Source of the DNA: Arthrobacter sp. Leaf337
Lineage (GTDB): Bacteria; Actinomycetota; Actinomycetes; Actinomycetales; Micrococcaceae
Reading direction: 5' to 3'
DNA length: 64,000 nt
NCBI RefSeq assembly: GCF_001423745.1
Contig: NZ_LMPC01000023.1
Coordinates: 295 to 64,294 of the forward strand
Part shown: piece by piece, positions 16,601 to 30,120 of the stretch
Layout: every line of letters starts with the position of its first letter
Position numbering within the stretch: the stretch's first letter is position 1
Notes under the pieces: model-generated
Seen by the model: only the letters and a program-made list of their open reading frames with translations
Told to the model about the DNA's origin: nothing
Database searches by the model: none
Program-made: the position numbers and the translations under genes

Positions 16601-17686
16601 CTACGCGCGGGACTGGCGGCGGGCGGGGTGCTTGGCCAACAGGCGGTTGATGCCGGCGGCCCAGAACGGCCCCTCGTACAGGAACGCCGTGTAGCCCTGG
16701 ACCAGGGTGGCGCCGGCGTCGAGCCGTTCCTGGACGTCCTTCGCTGTTTCCACGCCGCCGACCGACACCAGGGTAAGGGCACCGCCGGTTGCTTCCTTGA
16801 GGCGCTTGAGAACTTCAAGGGACCTGGTCTTTAGGGGCGCGCCGGAGAGGCCGCCGGCCCCGCACTCCTGAATTTTTGCCGGGTCGGAGGTGAGCCCCTC
16901 CCGGCTGATCGTGGTGTTGGTGGCGATGATCCCGTCCAGTTTGAGGTCGAGGGCCAGCCTCGCGACGTCGTCGATGTCCTCGTCCGTCAGGTCGGGTGCG
17001 ATCTTCACCAGCAGGGGGACGTGCCTGCCGGCGGCACTGTCCGCTTCTTCGCCCACGGCTTTGAGCAGCGGGCGGAGGGTTTCGACGTTCTGCAGAAGGC
17101 GGAGCCCCGGCGTGTTGGGGGAACTGACGTTGACCACGAGGTAATCAGCCGCGGGCGCAAGGCTCCGGGCGCTGGTGAGATAGTCACTGACCGCGTCATC
17201 GAGCTCCACCACCTTGCTCTTGCCAATATTGACGCCGATGACCGGACGTACGCCGGGGTGGCGGCGCTGCAAGGCAGCCCTCGCGGACTTGAGCCGGGGG
17301 GCGACGGCGGCGGCGCCGTCGTTGTTGAATCCCATCCGGTTGATGACGGCTTTGTCCTCGATGAGGCGGAAGAGCCGGGGCTTTTCGTTGCCGGGCTGGG
17401 CCTGTCCGGTGATGGTTCCGACTTCCACATGGCCGAACCCGAGTTCGGTCAGCGCTTCAATGCCGTGTCCCTCCTTATCGAAGCCGGCGGCAAGGCCGAA
17501 CGGCGACGGGAAGGTGATGCCGAAGGCCTCGGTCTGAAGCGACGGCGCGGGGGCAGTGAACTTCGCGAGCACTTTGCCCGCCCCGGAGCTGTGGGCCAGC
17601 CTGATGGCACGGAAGCCGATCTTGTGGGCGCGTTCGGCGTCCATCCATGAAAAGGCCAGGCGAAAGAAGGTGGGATATACGCGCAT
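16601..17686 (-). CDS. pyrD: Dihydroorotate dehydrogenase, quinone-dependent (class 2)
   Basis: Oxidises dihydroorotate to orotate in pyrimidine synthesis and passes electrons to the quinone pool at the membrane. The 361-residue enzyme has the class-2 N-terminal helix pair ([26 protein letters not shown]), the FMN-site AAGFDKEG and [22 protein letters not shown], and the catalytic loop [10 protein letters not shown] at 186-195 with the base serine. The C-terminal phosphate-binding glycines are in [12 protein letters not shown]. The reading frame stays open upstream for another 1.3 kb, but the true start at 17686 is set by the family N-terminus; the ribosome-binding site is weak. Confidence 0.95.
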   Translation of the reverse strand: MRVYPTFFRLAFSWMDAERAHKIGFRAIRLAHSSGAGKVLAKFTAPAPSLQTEAFGITFPSPFGLAAGFDKEGHGIEALTELGFGHVEVGTITGQAQPGNEKPRLFRLIEDKAVINRMGFNNDGAAAVAPRLKSARAALQRRHPGVRPVIGVNIGKSKVVELDDAVSDYLTSARSLAPAADYLVVNVSSPNTPGLRLLQNVETLRPLLKAVGEEADSAAGRHVPLLVKIAPDLTDEDIDDVARLALDLKLDGIIATNTTISREGLTSDPAKIQECGAGGLSGAPLKTRSLEVLKRLKEATGGALTLVSVGGVETAKDVQERLDAGATLVQGYTAFLYEGPFWAAGINRLLAKHPARRQSRA

Positions 17687-17800
17687 GACACCAGTTTTCC
17701 GGTTCAGGCTCCGCAGACCAAACCGGCGCGCTCGTGCGGCGTGCGGTGTGACGGATCCTGCAGGCGTCCCGGCCTGCTCGCTGCTGTGGCCTGCGTTGTT

Positions 17801-17815
17801 TAGGCTAATGAAATG
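17801..17815 (+). promoter_or_regulatory. Leaderless promoter -10 box for hydrolase pair
   Basis: TAGGCT at 17801-17806 is followed by 6 bases and the ATG at 17813. Confidence 0.5.
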
Positions 17816-18820
17816 AGGTGGCACACAGATATCCTGGGGGACGACTTCGAAGCCTGTTCCTACCAGGCCACGGGCGACGACGGGGTGGAGCGCACCGCTA
17901 CCCTGGTCCGGCACGCGCCTAAGGGCGAAGCAGGGACCGTCCGTCCCGGACGCCGGCCGCTCCCCCGCCGGGCCTTGCTGTTCCTGCACGGCTGGAGCGA
18001 TTATTTTTTCAACGTTGAGCTCGCCCGGTTCTGGACAGACAAGGGCTTCGAGTTTTTTGCCATCGACATGCACAACCACGGGCGGAGCCTGCAGCCCGAT
18101 ACCCACGGCGGCTATGTGGCCAACCTCGACGACTACGACGCCGAGATCAGCAAGGCAATAGGGATCATCGGTTCCCTCTGGCCGGAACAGGCCGGCGGGG
18201 TGCCGGTGACCCTCATGGGCCATTCGACCGGCGGCCTCATCGCAGCCCTGTGGGTCAGCCGGCATCCGGGGGTTGTCGCCCAGCTGGTGCTGAACAGCCC
18301 GTGGCTGGAAATGCACGGCAATTCCCTGGTTCGACGCGCCACCCGGTCCATGGTGGGACCGCTGGCACGGTACCGGCCGGAGGCTGTCCTGCGTCTGCCG
18401 GAACGTGGCTTCTACTGGCGCAGTATCAGCAGCGAGGCCGAGGGTGAGTGGACCCTGGACAACAAGTACCGGCCGCCCCTCGCTTTTCCCGTCCGGGCCG
18501 GCTGGCTCAGTGCAGTCCTGGCCGGGCATTCCCGGGTGGCCCGTGGACTCCGGATCGACATCCCTATCCTGGTGCTCCTGTCCGAAACCAGCGAGAACGG
18601 CATGTTCTGGACCGAAGCCATGCGAAGGGCCGACGCCGTGCTGGATGTGAACACGATCGCGATCAGGGCCATGGCCCTGGGCCGCACGGTCACCCTGGAA
18701 CGGATTGACGGCGCCCTCCACGATGTCTTCCTGTCGCCGGCGCACGTCCGGGCTGACGCGTATGCCCGGCTGAGCCGCTGGATCCGGGGATACGTCCTGG
18801 ACGACGGCGGACAGGAGTGA
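17813..18820 (+). CDS. Alpha/beta hydrolase (serine aminopeptidase S33-like), copy 1
   Basis: A 335-residue alpha/beta hydrolase with a monoglyceride-lipase/S33-like look. The oxyanion-hole motif is LHGW at 58-61 (LHGWSDYFF), the nucleophile elbow GHSTGG at 136-141 with Ser138, and the catalytic histidine is in GALHDVFLS near the C-terminus. There is no signal peptide, so it is cytoplasmic. It overlaps the next gene by 4 bases and shares with it the landmarks LHGW-DYF, LVLN-PWLE, a -FP-RAGW segment and HDVFLS, so the two are tandem paralogues probably made as partners or successive enzymes. The substrate is unknown. Confidence 0.82.
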   Translation: MRWHTDILGDDFEACSYQATGDDGVERTATLVRHAPKGEAGTVRPGRRPLPRRALLFLHGWSDYFFNVELARFWTDKGFEFFAIDMHNHGRSLQPDTHGGYVANLDDYDAEISKAIGIIGSLWPEQAGGVPVTLMGHSTGGLIAALWVSRHPGVVAQLVLNSPWLEMHGNSLVRRATRSMVGPLARYRPEAVLRLPERGFYWRSISSEAEGEWTLDNKYRPPLAFPVRAGWLSAVLAGHSRVARGLRIDIPILVLLSETSENGMFWTEAMRRADAVLDVNTIAIRAMALGRTVTLERIDGALHDVFLSPAHVRADAYARLSRWIRGYVLDDGGQE

Positions 18821-19896
18821 AGGCTGCGGGCCGGGTCGCGCCGCGTTGGCAGGCCGACCAACTCGGTGCAGCATTCGAGTCCCTGGCACTGCCGCTGCCC
18901 GACGACGACGAAGGCGCGGTATGTGCCACGCTGGTCCGCCATGTGCCTGCCGCGACGGCCGGACCGTTTCTTTCGGCGCTGCGGAACAAAGGCTTCCGGA
19001 CGTTGGCCTGGCCGTCCCCGGACTCACCTGCGGGCGACAATCCCGGGCATCCCGTCGCCGTCATCTACCTTCACGGCTGGGCGGACTACTTCCTGCAGTC
19101 CGAACTTGCTGAATACGTCGGCGCCCACGGACTGTACTTCTACGCGCTGGACCTGCGGAAATTCGGCCGTAGCCTGCGGAGCTGGCAGACGCCGGGCTAC
19201 ACCACAGACCTGGCTGTCTATGACGAAGACATCGCAGCGGCCATGGATGCGATCAGGACGGACATGGCGGAGCGCACCGGTCAGACCGGGGAGCCTTCAA
19301 TCCACATGCTGGCGCATTCACTGGGCGGGCTGATCGGCGCGCTGTGGGCAGACCGCAATCCGGGCGCGCTGGGGAGCCTTGTGCTGAATGCGCCATGGCT
19401 GGAGCTCCAGGGGAGCAGCCTGATCCGAAACATCGCCATGCACCTGGTGGAGCCGATCGCGCGGACGGATCCGCGGCGGCCGTTCCGTTTTCCGGAAATG
19501 CCAGGCTACTGGGAGAGCGTCAGCGACCAGGCCCACGGCGAGTGGTTCCTGGATCCGCAGTGGCGCCCGACGGCGTCGTTCCCCATCCGTGCGGGCTGGA
19601 CCCGCGCGGTCCTGGCCGGACATGCAGCCGTCGAACGTCGCCTGGACATCGCCGCACCGGTCCTGGTGATGCTGTCGGACCGCACCAAAATACAGGCCGA
19701 GTGGTCTGCGGAGCTGATGTCCGCAGACGCCGTGATCGATGTGGATCAGACAGCCCGCCGCGCCCTCGGCCTGGGACGCCGGACGTCGGTATTCCGCTAT
19801 CCGGGAGCCATCCACGACGTCTTCCTCTCACGCCGCGAACTACGCCAGGAGGCGTACCGGGACCTGGTGGCATGGCTGCATTCCCATTCCGGCTAA
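18817..19896 (+). CDS. Alpha/beta hydrolase (serine aminopeptidase S33-like), copy 2
   Basis: The 359-residue paralogue of the gene before it. It starts with GTG inside the previous stop (GTGA) with GACAGGAG just upstream, so translation is coupled. The oxyanion motif LHGWADYF is at 85-92, the nucleophile elbow AHSLGG at 166-171 (Ser168, with Ala in place of the usual first Gly), and the histidine is in GAIHDVFLS. It differs from copy 1 by a longer N-terminal lead of about 25 residues. Conservation of both catalytic sets argues that neither copy is decaying. It converges with uppS with a 4-base overlap of the coding ends. Confidence 0.82.
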   Translation: MKAAGRVAPRWQADQLGAAFESLALPLPDDDEGAVCATLVRHVPAATAGPFLSALRNKGFRTLAWPSPDSPAGDNPGHPVAVIYLHGWADYFLQSELAEYVGAHGLYFYALDLRKFGRSLRSWQTPGYTTDLAVYDEDIAAAMDAIRTDMAERTGQTGEPSIHMLAHSLGGLIGALWADRNPGALGSLVLNAPWLELQGSSLIRNIAMHLVEPIARTDPRRPFRFPEMPGYWESVSDQAHGEWFLDPQWRPTASFPIRAGWTRAVLAGHAAVERRLDIAAPVLVMLSDRTKIQAEWSAELMSADAVIDVDQTARRALGLGRRTSVFRYPGAIHDVFLSRRELRQEAYRDLVAWLHSHSG

Positions 19897-20717
19897 GCCC
19901 CTGCCGGTGCCGCATCCACAGCGCCGCCGTACCGCCGGTCCCGCCGGGCGTAGACTTCGACGGCGTCCCAGAGCGTGCGGCGGTCGACATCGGGCCAGAG
20001 CGTGTCCATGAAGACGAACTCGGCATAGGCGGACTGCCACAGCATGAAGTTGGAGAGCCGCTGTTCGCCGGAGCTTCGGAGGAAGAGGTCGACGTCGGGC
20101 AGGTCCGGTTCGTCCAGGTACTTCTGGATGGTCCGTTCGGTGATGGCGCCCGGCTTAAGCCTGCCTGCCGCCACGTCTTCGGCGATGGCCGTCACCGCAT
20201 CGGCGATTTCGGCGCGGCCGCCGTAATTAACACACATGGTCAACGTGCACGTGCTGTTGCCCCGGGTGTAATCCTCTGCCTCTTCCAGTTCGCGGATCAC
20301 CGAGCCCCAGAGCCGGGGCCGGCGCCCCGACCAGCGGATGCGGACGCCCCAATCGTCCAGCTGGTTCCGCTGGCGCCGTAGCACATCCTTGTTAAAACCC
20401 ATCAGGAAACGGACTTCCTCCGGGGAGCGCCGCCAGTTCTCCGTCGAGAACGCGTACACCGTGACGTACTTGATGCCCAGTTCAATGGCACCTGCCACAA
20501 CGTCCAACAGTGCAGGTTCGCCAGCCTTGTGCCCTTCGATCCGCGGCAGCCCGCGCTGATTGGCCCAGCGGCCGTTGCCGTCCATCACGATTGCCACATG
20601 CTGCGGGATGAATTCCTCAGGAATCGACGGCGGGACGGCCCCGGAGCTATGCGGATACGGTGCTGCCACCGGTGCGGTCCGCTGCCGGACGGGAGTTTTC
20701 TTCTTTCCAAGGGCCAC
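19893..20717 (-). CDS. uppS: Isoprenyl (undecaprenyl/decaprenyl-type) diphosphate synthase
   Basis: A cis-prenyltransferase that builds the polyprenyl diphosphate carrier used for wall synthesis. The 274-residue protein has the signature [17 protein letters not shown] with catalytic Asp46, the motif [13 protein letters not shown], and the C-terminal [24 protein letters not shown] box. A 33-residue basic/proline-rich N-terminal extension precedes the domain. The start is GTG at 20717 with a GGAG 11 bases upstream. It follows recO by 2 bases, the arrangement also known in mycobacteria. Final chain length cannot be read from sequence. Confidence 0.93.
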   Translation of the reverse strand: MALGKKKTPVRQRTAPVAAPYPHSSGAVPPSIPEEFIPQHVAIVMDGNGRWANQRGLPRIEGHKAGEPALLDVVAGAIELGIKYVTVYAFSTENWRRSPEEVRFLMGFNKDVLRRQRNQLDDWGVRIRWSGRRPRLWGSVIRELEEAEDYTRGNSTCTLTMCVNYGGRAEIADAVTAIAEDVAAGRLKPGAITERTIQKYLDEPDLPDVDLFLRSSGEQRLSNFMLWQSAYAEFVFMDTLWPDVDRRTLWDAVEVYARRDRRYGGAVDAAPAGA

Positions 20718-20719
20718 AG

Positions 20720-21475
20720 TCAGCTACGCTCCACATGTTTAAGTGATTTCAGCACACGTTCAAGATGCCATTGCAGATAGCTGGCCACCAAACCGGCAGC
20801 CTCACGCCGGTGGACCGCAACGGAGGCATCCGCCGTCGCCCAGTCCCCTGTCAACAGTGCCCCGAGCAGGGAGACCGTCTCGGCCGCAGGCGCGGGAGAT
20901 CCGGGCGGACGGCAGTTGGCGCACACCATGCCGCCCAGCGGCGCAGAAAAAGCGGTGTGCGGCCCCGGCGCACCGCAGCGGGCGCACACCGTGAAGCTGG
21001 GCGCCCATCCCCCCGTTGCCAGGGCACGCAGGAGATACGAGTCGAGAATAAGTTCCGGCGTGTGCTCGCCGCGGCTCAGCGAGGCAAGCGCCCCGACCAG
21101 GAGGTTGTATTGCGCGGTTCCGGCTTCGCCGTCCACGTCTGTCAGCTTTTCGGCGGTCTCGGTCATGGCCGCCGCCACGGTATAGCGGCCGTAGTCCGCC
21201 GCGATGCTGCCGCCGTAGGCGCCCTTGGCCACCGCCTGGGTGACGATGTCCAATGTCCGGCCGGAAATCAGCTGCAGGTCCGCCACCATGAACGGTTCCA
21301 GGCGGGCGCCGAAGCGGCTGCTGGTGCGCCGCACTCCCTTTGCCACCGCACGGACCTGGCCGTGGTGTTTTGTCAGGAGCGTGATGATGCGGTCCGCTTC
21401 GCCCAGCTTATGGGTACGCAGCACCACGGCGTCATCACGATAGGCACGCGCAGAAAAGGAGGATTGTTGGGCCAC
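20720..21475 (-). CDS. recO: DNA repair protein RecO
   Basis: RecO anneals SSB-coated DNA and helps load RecA in the RecFOR pathway. The product of about 251 residues has an N-terminal OB fold ([28 protein letters not shown], with [12 protein letters not shown]) and a C-terminal helical domain with a four-cysteine zinc site, CARCG and CANC. The start is uncertain: GTG at 21475 gives the usual N-terminus, and another GTG at 21490 adds five residues; neither has a well-placed ribosome-binding site. It lies directly upstream of uppS and 93 bases after leuA, all on the minus strand. Confidence 0.93.
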   Translation of the reverse strand: MAQQSSFSARAYRDDAVVLRTHKLGEADRIITLLTKHHGQVRAVAKGVRRTSSRFGARLEPFMVADLQLISGRTLDIVTQAVAKGAYGGSIAADYGRYTVAAAMTETAEKLTDVDGEAGTAQYNLLVGALASLSRGEHTPELILDSYLLRALATGGWAPSFTVCARCGAPGPHTAFSAPLGGMVCANCRPPGSPAPAAETVSLLGALLTGDWATADASVAVHRREAAGLVASYLQWHLERVLKSLKHVERS

Positions 21476-21568
21476 AGTTAATCTTCGCACTGACCTTCTG
21501 GAAAACGCGGACGCTGCGCCCCCGGACCGGTCCGGGCGCGCAGCGTCTCAGCGGATCGAATGATGATC

Positions 21569-23442
<1,874 letters not shown>

Positions 23443-23445
<3 letters not shown>

Positions 23446-23457
23446 CATTTCACAGTA
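23443..23457 (-). promoter_or_regulatory. Promoter -10 box of the leuA leader
   Basis: TACTGT (minus strand 23457-23452) is followed by GAAATG and then GTG CGC GCA. No convincing -35 box is visible. Confidence 0.55.
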
Positions 23458-23561
23458 ACACGGGTGCGTAAGATGAAGGAGCAACACCTCCAGCAACGTC
23501 CACCATGCAGACGCTGCCACCGGTGCAAGCGCCGGGGCAGCCTTCACCTGAAGGAGCACTT

Positions 23562-25514
23562 GTGCCAAACTCGGGGATCGACCTGTCCAACATCGACCAC
23601 TCCGTGCGGCCGCAGGATGACCTGTACCAGCACATCAACGGCGCGTGGCTGAAGAGCACGACGATCCCGGACGACCGGCCCCTCGAAGGCACTTTCACAG
23701 CCTTGCGGGACGGCTCCGAGCTGGCGGTCAGGGAAATCATCGAAGAAGCCGCCGCCCGCGGCTCCGACGCCACGGGCATCGAACAGAAGGTCGGGGACCT
23801 CTACCGGAGCTTCATGGACGAAACCACAGTGGAGGCCAAGGGCATGGATCCTATCCGGGATCGGCTTGCCGAGGTCTATGCCACGGAGTCCGCCACGGAA
23901 GTGATCGAACTGGCCGGACGGCTCTTCCGTTCCGATGTATCCGGGCTCTTCTATATCTACCCGGCCCCCGACGCGGGAAACCCGGACCGGGTCCTGCTGT
24001 ACACCGGCCAGGGCGGGCTCGGTTTGCCGGACGAGTCGTACTACCGCGAAGAGAAGTTCGCTCCCATGGTCACGGCATACCGGGACCACGTGGGGACAAT
24101 GCTCGGCCTCGCAAGGACCGCGGATCCGGAAGGCGCAGCGGAGCGTGTGGTGCGCCTGGAGACGGCCCTTGCCTCGCACCACTGGGACAACGTGACGCTT
24201 CGGGATCCGCAGAAGACGTACAACCTGAAATCCGCCGCGGAGGCGCGCGAGCTGTTCCCGCTGCTGGATGTGTGGTTCGACGCCGCAGAAATCGACCCGG
24301 ACAAGCGCCAGGAGTTGGTGGTGAGCACGCCTGATTTCTTCGCCGGGGCTGCCGGCCTGCTCGAAACCGAACCGCTGGAGGCTTGGCAGGATTGGCTGGC
24401 CATGCGTGTTGTCAGCTCAGCGGCAGCTTACCTCTCCGCCGAGTTCGTGGATGCCAACTTCGCGTTCTACGGCACCACCATCAGCGGGACGCCGCGCAAC
24501 AAGGACCGCTGGAAGCGTGGCGTTGCCGTCGTTGAAGCCTCATTGGGTGAAGCGGTCGGCCAGATCTACGTCGCCCGGCACTTTCCGGAAACCCACAAGG
24601 CCCGCATGCAGACCCTGGTGGCCAACCTCATCGAGGCCTACCGGCAAAGCATCACAGGGCTGGCGTGGATGAGCGAGGACACCAAGCTCGAAGCCCTCAA
24701 AAAGCTCGAGGCATTCCGCGCCAAGATCGGCTATCCGGAGGAATGGATCGACTATTCCGCGGTGGAGATCGATCCCACCGACCTCCTCGGAAACGTTGAA
24801 CGGGCCCATAACGCCGACGTCGACCGGCACCTGGACGAGGTGGGCAAGCCGGTTGACAAGAACAAATGGCTTATGACGCCGCAGACAGTCAACGCGTACT
24901 ACCACCCGCTCCTGAACGAGATCGTGTTCCCGGCCGCAATCCTGCAGGCCCCGTTCTTCACAGCCGACGCCGACGACGCCGTCAATTACGGCGGCATCGG
25001 TGCCGTCATCGGACACGAGATCGGGCACGGCTTCGACGACCAGGGCTCGCAGTTCGACGGCGGCGGCGCCCTCCGCAACTGGTGGACCGAGGATGACCGC
25101 ACGGCGTTCGAGGCTCTGACGTCCAAGCTGGTGGCCCAGTTCGACGCGTTGTCGCCCACCGCGGCCCCGGGGCACCATGTCAACGGCAAGCTCACCCTCG
25201 GGGAAAACATCGGAGACCTGGGCGGGCTCACCATCGCCTACAAGGCCTACCTGATCAGCCTCGACGGTGCCGAGCCTCCGGTGCTGGACGGCCTGTCCGG
25301 ACAGCAGCGGTTCTTCGCGTCCTGGGCTGCCGGCTGGCGGCAGGTCATCCGGAATGAGGAAGCCATCCGCAGGCTCGCCACGGACCCGCACTCCCCCAAT
25401 GAGTTCCGCACCAACGCCATCGCCAAGAATCTGGACGCCTTCCATGAAGCCTTCGACGTATCGGAGCAGGACGGCATGTGGTTGCCCTTGGAGGACCGCG
25501 TCAGCATTTGGTGA
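23562..25514 (+). CDS. M13 (neprilysin/PepO) family metalloendopeptidase
   Basis: A 650-residue zinc peptidase of the M13 family. The zinc motif HEIGH is at 485-489, the third-ligand motif ENIGD at 548-552 within LGENIGDLGGL, and the substrate-binding NAYYHP box upstream. The N-terminal half (LYQHINGAWL onward) is the M13 lid domain. There is no signal peptide or anchor, so it acts in the cytoplasm unless exported by another route, unlike animal relatives. GTG at 23562 is chosen over ATG at 23505 because AAGGAG lies 5 bases upstream. It diverges from the leuA leader and ends in a strong terminator. Confidence 0.93.
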   Translation: MPNSGIDLSNIDHSVRPQDDLYQHINGAWLKSTTIPDDRPLEGTFTALRDGSELAVREIIEEAAARGSDATGIEQKVGDLYRSFMDETTVEAKGMDPIRDRLAEVYATESATEVIELAGRLFRSDVSGLFYIYPAPDAGNPDRVLLYTGQGGLGLPDESYYREEKFAPMVTAYRDHVGTMLGLARTADPEGAAERVVRLETALASHHWDNVTLRDPQKTYNLKSAAEARELFPLLDVWFDAAEIDPDKRQELVVSTPDFFAGAAGLLETEPLEAWQDWLAMRVVSSAAAYLSAEFVDANFAFYGTTISGTPRNKDRWKRGVAVVEASLGEAVGQIYVARHFPETHKARMQTLVANLIEAYRQSITGLAWMSEDTKLEALKKLEAFRAKIGYPEEWIDYSAVEIDPTDLLGNVERAHNADVDRHLDEVGKPVDKNKWLMTPQTVNAYYHPLLNEIVFPAAILQAPFFTADADDAVNYGGIGAVIGHEIGHGFDDQGSQFDGGGALRNWWTEDDRTAFEALTSKLVAQFDALSPTAAPGHHVNGKLTLGENIGDLGGLTIAYKAYLISLDGAEPPVLDGLSGQQRFFASWAAGWRQVIRNEEAIRRLATDPHSPNEFRTNAIAKNLDAFHEAFDVSEQDGMWLPLEDRVSIW

Positions 25515-25530
25515 CCGGGCAGTAACGAAG

Positions 25531-25574
25531 AGACCTGCGGGGCCGGCCACTGTTGTGGCCGGCCCCGCAGGTCT
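25531..25574. terminator. Bidirectional terminator, M13 peptidase / LCP gene
   Basis: A perfect 20-base stem (25531-25550 with 25555-25574) with a TGTT loop lies between two convergent genes. The downstream side reads CTTCG, with only a weak T stretch. Confidence 0.8.
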
Positions 25575-25618
25575 TCGATCAGGGCACGTCGTCGAACAGA
25601 CGCAGCGCCGCCGTGCCG

Positions 25619-27193
25619 TTACTGGGTGATCAATTCCGGATTGGCCTGCTGGCAGACGGTGTCGCCGGCAGTCTGATTGACGATGTCGGTGGGGAGCGCC
25701 ACGGCGCCCATCTTTGTTCCGGACATGAAGTCGGTGCCGAGGTAGACCTGCACGCCGCCGACCCCGGTGGCGGGGAGGACCTGCGTGGCGGGAATTTCAA
25801 GCAGCGCCGCGACGTCGGCCGCCACATCCTCGAAGCCGGGTCCGTAATAGACAGCCGTCTTCGAGACGGACTGCGCCACCAGCGGAGCCACCTGGGTGAA
25901 GCCGCCGGCGATAATTGCCTGGGTGATTTCCTGGGTCCGCGCCGGAACTCCTGTACCGTTCGCGACGGTCACCGGCTGCAGCGCCTTGTCGTAGGCCGGC
26001 GGCGGGGTTGCAGTTGGCGTCGACGGCGAGGGGGCGGGTGCTGACTCGGTCGGTGCCGCGCTGGGGCTCGGCGGGGTCGTCGGGTCCGTCAGGTCAACGT
26101 CCTTGCGCAATGCGGCGAAAAGCTGCGATGCGGCCGGCTCGGCAACGGTGAGCCGGTTGGGATCGCTGGGCGCCGCCGTGGTGGGCACGGCCACGAACGC
26201 CACCTTGCTGATGTCGATGTTCTTGAGCCGGTTGCCGATGGTCAGCAGTGACGGGACGGAAGCCAATCCATCGTCCACCGTGAGGTTCTGTGTCACGACG
26301 TCGGCAATCTTGAGCATCTTCTGGGGATCGGACAGCGTGCCGTCATCCTTGATCTTGCGGGTGAGGGACGACAGGAAGCCCTGCTGCGCCTTGATGCGGC
26401 CCAGATCGCCGCCGTCCGCGAACGCATGCCTGGTCCGCAGGTACGCCAGTGCCTGCTCGCCCTGCACCTGCGAAGTTCCGGCGGGGAGCCGCAGGCGGGA
26501 GTCGGGGTCATAGACGGCGTCGCTGATGCAGACTTCCACGCCTCCCACGGCGTTGGAGAGCTCCTTCACCGCGTTGAAATCCGCCATCATGAAGTGGTCG
26601 ATTTCCAGGCCAGTGATCTTGTTCACCGTATCCACCGCACAGCCGATTCCGGCCTGCTTCATGGCTTCGTTGATCATCACTCCGCTCTGGGCGGGGTACA
26701 CCTGCTTGGTCTTCTGGTCCGTGCATTCCGGAATGTCCACCAGCAGGTCGCGGGGGAAGCTGATGACGCTGACCCGCTTGTTGTCGGCAGAGATGTCCAT
26801 CATCATCATGACGTCGGACTGGCCGTACCCCGTCGAATCTTCGGCGGTGCCGTACTCCGAATTCTTGCCGTCGCGGGTGTCTGAGCCCAGGATCAGGATC
26901 TGCATCCGGTCCTTGGAATCGTTGACGGGATCTTCGGTGCGGCTGCTGCCGGCACCCAGGGGTGCCTTGTTGATGTTCAGCTGCAACCGGATTACCCAGA
27001 AGGCGGCGAAAGCCAGACCGCCAACGAGGAGCAGAGCCACAATCGCGCTGGCCACTTTGAACCAGCCGGGTTTGCCCCGCATGGCGCCGAGGTGCCTGGC
27101 CGGGCCCATGGCCTTGTTGTCAGAGTGCCGGGCGGCGGCGTCGGACGCTGGCGAACCAATGCCTTGTCCGGGAGTGTCTCGGCGTCGCACCAC
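25619..27193 (-). CDS. LytR-CpsA-Psr (LCP) wall-polymer ligase with LytR_C domain
   Basis: LCP enzymes attach polyprenyl-linked glycopolymers (arabinogalactan, teichoic-type polymers) to peptidoglycan outside the cell. The 524-residue protein has a cytoplasmic basic N-terminus (1-44), one membrane segment (about 46-68), the LCP domain (about 95-255) with ILGSDTRDG, SVISFPRDLLVDIP and the arginine pair in YLRTRHAFADGGDLGRIKAQQ, a Pro/Ser/Thr/Ala linker (about 375-405) and a C-terminal LytR_C domain (about 410-505). The GTG at 27193 has GAGGAAGG 9 bases upstream. It stands alone; no polymer-synthesis genes lie next to it. Confidence 0.9.
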   Translation of the reverse strand: MVRRRDTPGQGIGSPASDAAARHSDNKAMGPARHLGAMRGKPGWFKVASAIVALLLVGGLAFAAFWVIRLQLNINKAPLGAGSSRTEDPVNDSKDRMQILILGSDTRDGKNSEYGTAEDSTGYGQSDVMMMMDISADNKRVSVISFPRDLLVDIPECTDQKTKQVYPAQSGVMINEAMKQAGIGCAVDTVNKITGLEIDHFMMADFNAVKELSNAVGGVEVCISDAVYDPDSRLRLPAGTSQVQGEQALAYLRTRHAFADGGDLGRIKAQQGFLSSLTRKIKDDGTLSDPQKMLKIADVVTQNLTVDDGLASVPSLLTIGNRLKNIDISKVAFVAVPTTAAPSDPNRLTVAEPAASQLFAALRKDVDLTDPTTPPSPSAAPTESAPAPSPSTPTATPPPAYDKALQPVTVANGTGVPARTQEITQAIIAGGFTQVAPLVAQSVSKTAVYYGPGFEDVAADVAALLEIPATQVLPATGVGGVQVYLGTDFMSGTKMGAVALPTDIVNQTAGDTVCQQANPELITQ

Positions 27194-27366
27194 GTGGTGT
27201 TACCTTCCTCTATAAAACGGGTTCGGTCCATTTTAGTGGCCGAGACTGGGAAAATGCCCGATGCCCGGAGGCCGCCGTTGTGCGGGCACAGCCGGGCATG
27301 CCTGCGGCAATCGCGCGGCGGCCGGTTTGCCGTGGACCGGGAGGCTGCCGCGAATAGCGGTGCTTG

Positions 27367-28306
27367 CTAGAAACCGAGCTTGACCAGCTGCTTCGGGTCC
27401 CGTTGCCAGTCCTTGGCAACCTTGACGTGCAGGTCAAGGTAGATCCGCGTTCCGAGCAGCGCTTCGATGCCTTTACGCGCATTGGTGCCGACTTCCCGGA
27501 GCCGGGCGCCGCCCTTGCCGATAATGATGGCTTTCTGGGAGGGCCGCTCCACGTAAAGGTTGACCCGGACGTCGAGGAAAGGGCTGTCCTCGGGCCGGCC
27601 TTCTCGGGGAACGATCTCCTCAACCACGACGGCGAGGGAGTGCGGAAGCTCGTCGCGGACGCCCTCCAGTGCGGCTTCACGGATCAGTTCGGCCACCATG
27701 ACGGCCTCGGGCTCGTCAGTGAGGTGCCCGTCCGGATACAGCGGCTGGGACGGCGGCATGTGGCTGATCAGCACGTCCGCAACCGTGCTCACCTGGAAGC
27801 CATCAGTGGCCGACACCGGAACGATGTCCTTCCAGCCTTCCTCGCCGAGGACTTCGCGTCCCAGTGCGGCGACGGCAAGCAGCTGTTCAGTCAGTGCCTG
27901 CCGGTCCACGAGGTCGGCCTTGGTCACAATCGCAATGATGGGCTTCTTGCCCACCGCGGCCAGCTGCGCGGCGATGAAACGGTCGCCAGGGCCGATCTTC
28001 TCGTTGGCCGGAAGGCAGAATCCGATGGCATCCACTTCCGAAAGCGTGTCCGCCACGAGATCGTTGAGGCGCTTGCCAAGAAGCGTCCGCGGCCGGTGCA
28101 GGCCGGGAGTGTCGACGAGGATCAGTTGGGCGTCGTCCCGGTGGACGATTCCACGGATGGTGTGGCGCGTGGTCTGCGGCTTGGCCGAGGTGATGGCCAC
28201 CTTCTTGCCCACCAGGGCGTTCGTCAGGGTGGACTTACCGGCGTTCGGCCTGCCCACAAGGATCGAAAATCCGGCACGGAAGCCGCCAAAGGCCTCGCCG
28301 TCCGCT

Positions 28307-28323
<17 letters not shown>
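27367..28323 (-). CDS. era: GTPase Era
   Basis: An essential GTPase that binds 16S rRNA near its 3' end during 30S assembly. The 318-residue protein has the G1 box GRPNAGKS at 24-31, G3 as DTPGLHRP, G4 as TKADLVD, and a C-terminal KH domain with the IIIGKGGARLREVG signature. The start is GTG at 28323 with AGGGAG 6 bases upstream, inside the last 17 bases of the CBS-domain gene, so the two are coupled. The order phoH-ybeY-CBS protein-era is conserved in Actinobacteria. The gene is followed by a 173-base gap before the LCP gene with no clear terminator. Confidence 0.96.
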
Positions 28324-29646
<1,323 letters not shown>

Positions 29647-29650
<4 letters not shown>

Positions 29651-30120
29651 TGCATCGTCTCTGACGGGGCTTCTTTGCCGGTGAAGCCCTCAAGCAGTTC
29701 CCGCTGCAGGCCGAACATCTCTTCTTTTTCTTCGGGGTCGGCGTGGTCGTAACCAAGGAGGTGCAGGATTCCGTGCGTGGTAAGCAGCAGCATCTCGTCC
29801 TGGGTGGAATGTCCCGCGTTCCGGGCCTGGACTTCCGCCACCTGCGGGCAAACGGCAATATCGCCGAGCATGCCCTGCGGTGTCGGTTTGTCCGGCGTAC
29901 CCGGGGTCAGTTCGTCCATGGGAACGGACAAGACGTCGGTGGCCCCGGGCTCATCCATGAGCTCGAGGTGCAGCTTTTCCATGGCGGGTTCGTCCACGAG
30001 CAGGATGGAAAGCTCAGCCTGCGGGTGGATATACAGGCGTTCGAACACATACCGGGCCAGGGCAACCAACTCGGCTTCATCCACCTGGACGCCCGATTCG
30101 TTGTTTACTTCGATGCTCAT
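29647..30120 (-). CDS. ybeY: Endoribonuclease YbeY
   Basis: A zinc-dependent single-strand endoribonuclease needed for rRNA maturation and ribosome quality control. The 157-residue protein has the catalytic HGILHLLGYDH box with His116, His120 and His126 as zinc ligands, preceded by the GATDVLSVP strand and LGDIAVCP. ATG at 30120 overlaps the phoH stop by 4 bases (ATGA), so the longer reading frame to 30186 is not used. It sits between phoH and the CBS-domain gene in a tightly overlapping operon. Confidence 0.95.

Noticed and set aside
17687..19027. Upstream extension of pyrD to 808 residues
   Set aside because: The extra 447 residues are antisense to the hydrolase pair; the family N-terminus begins at 17686.
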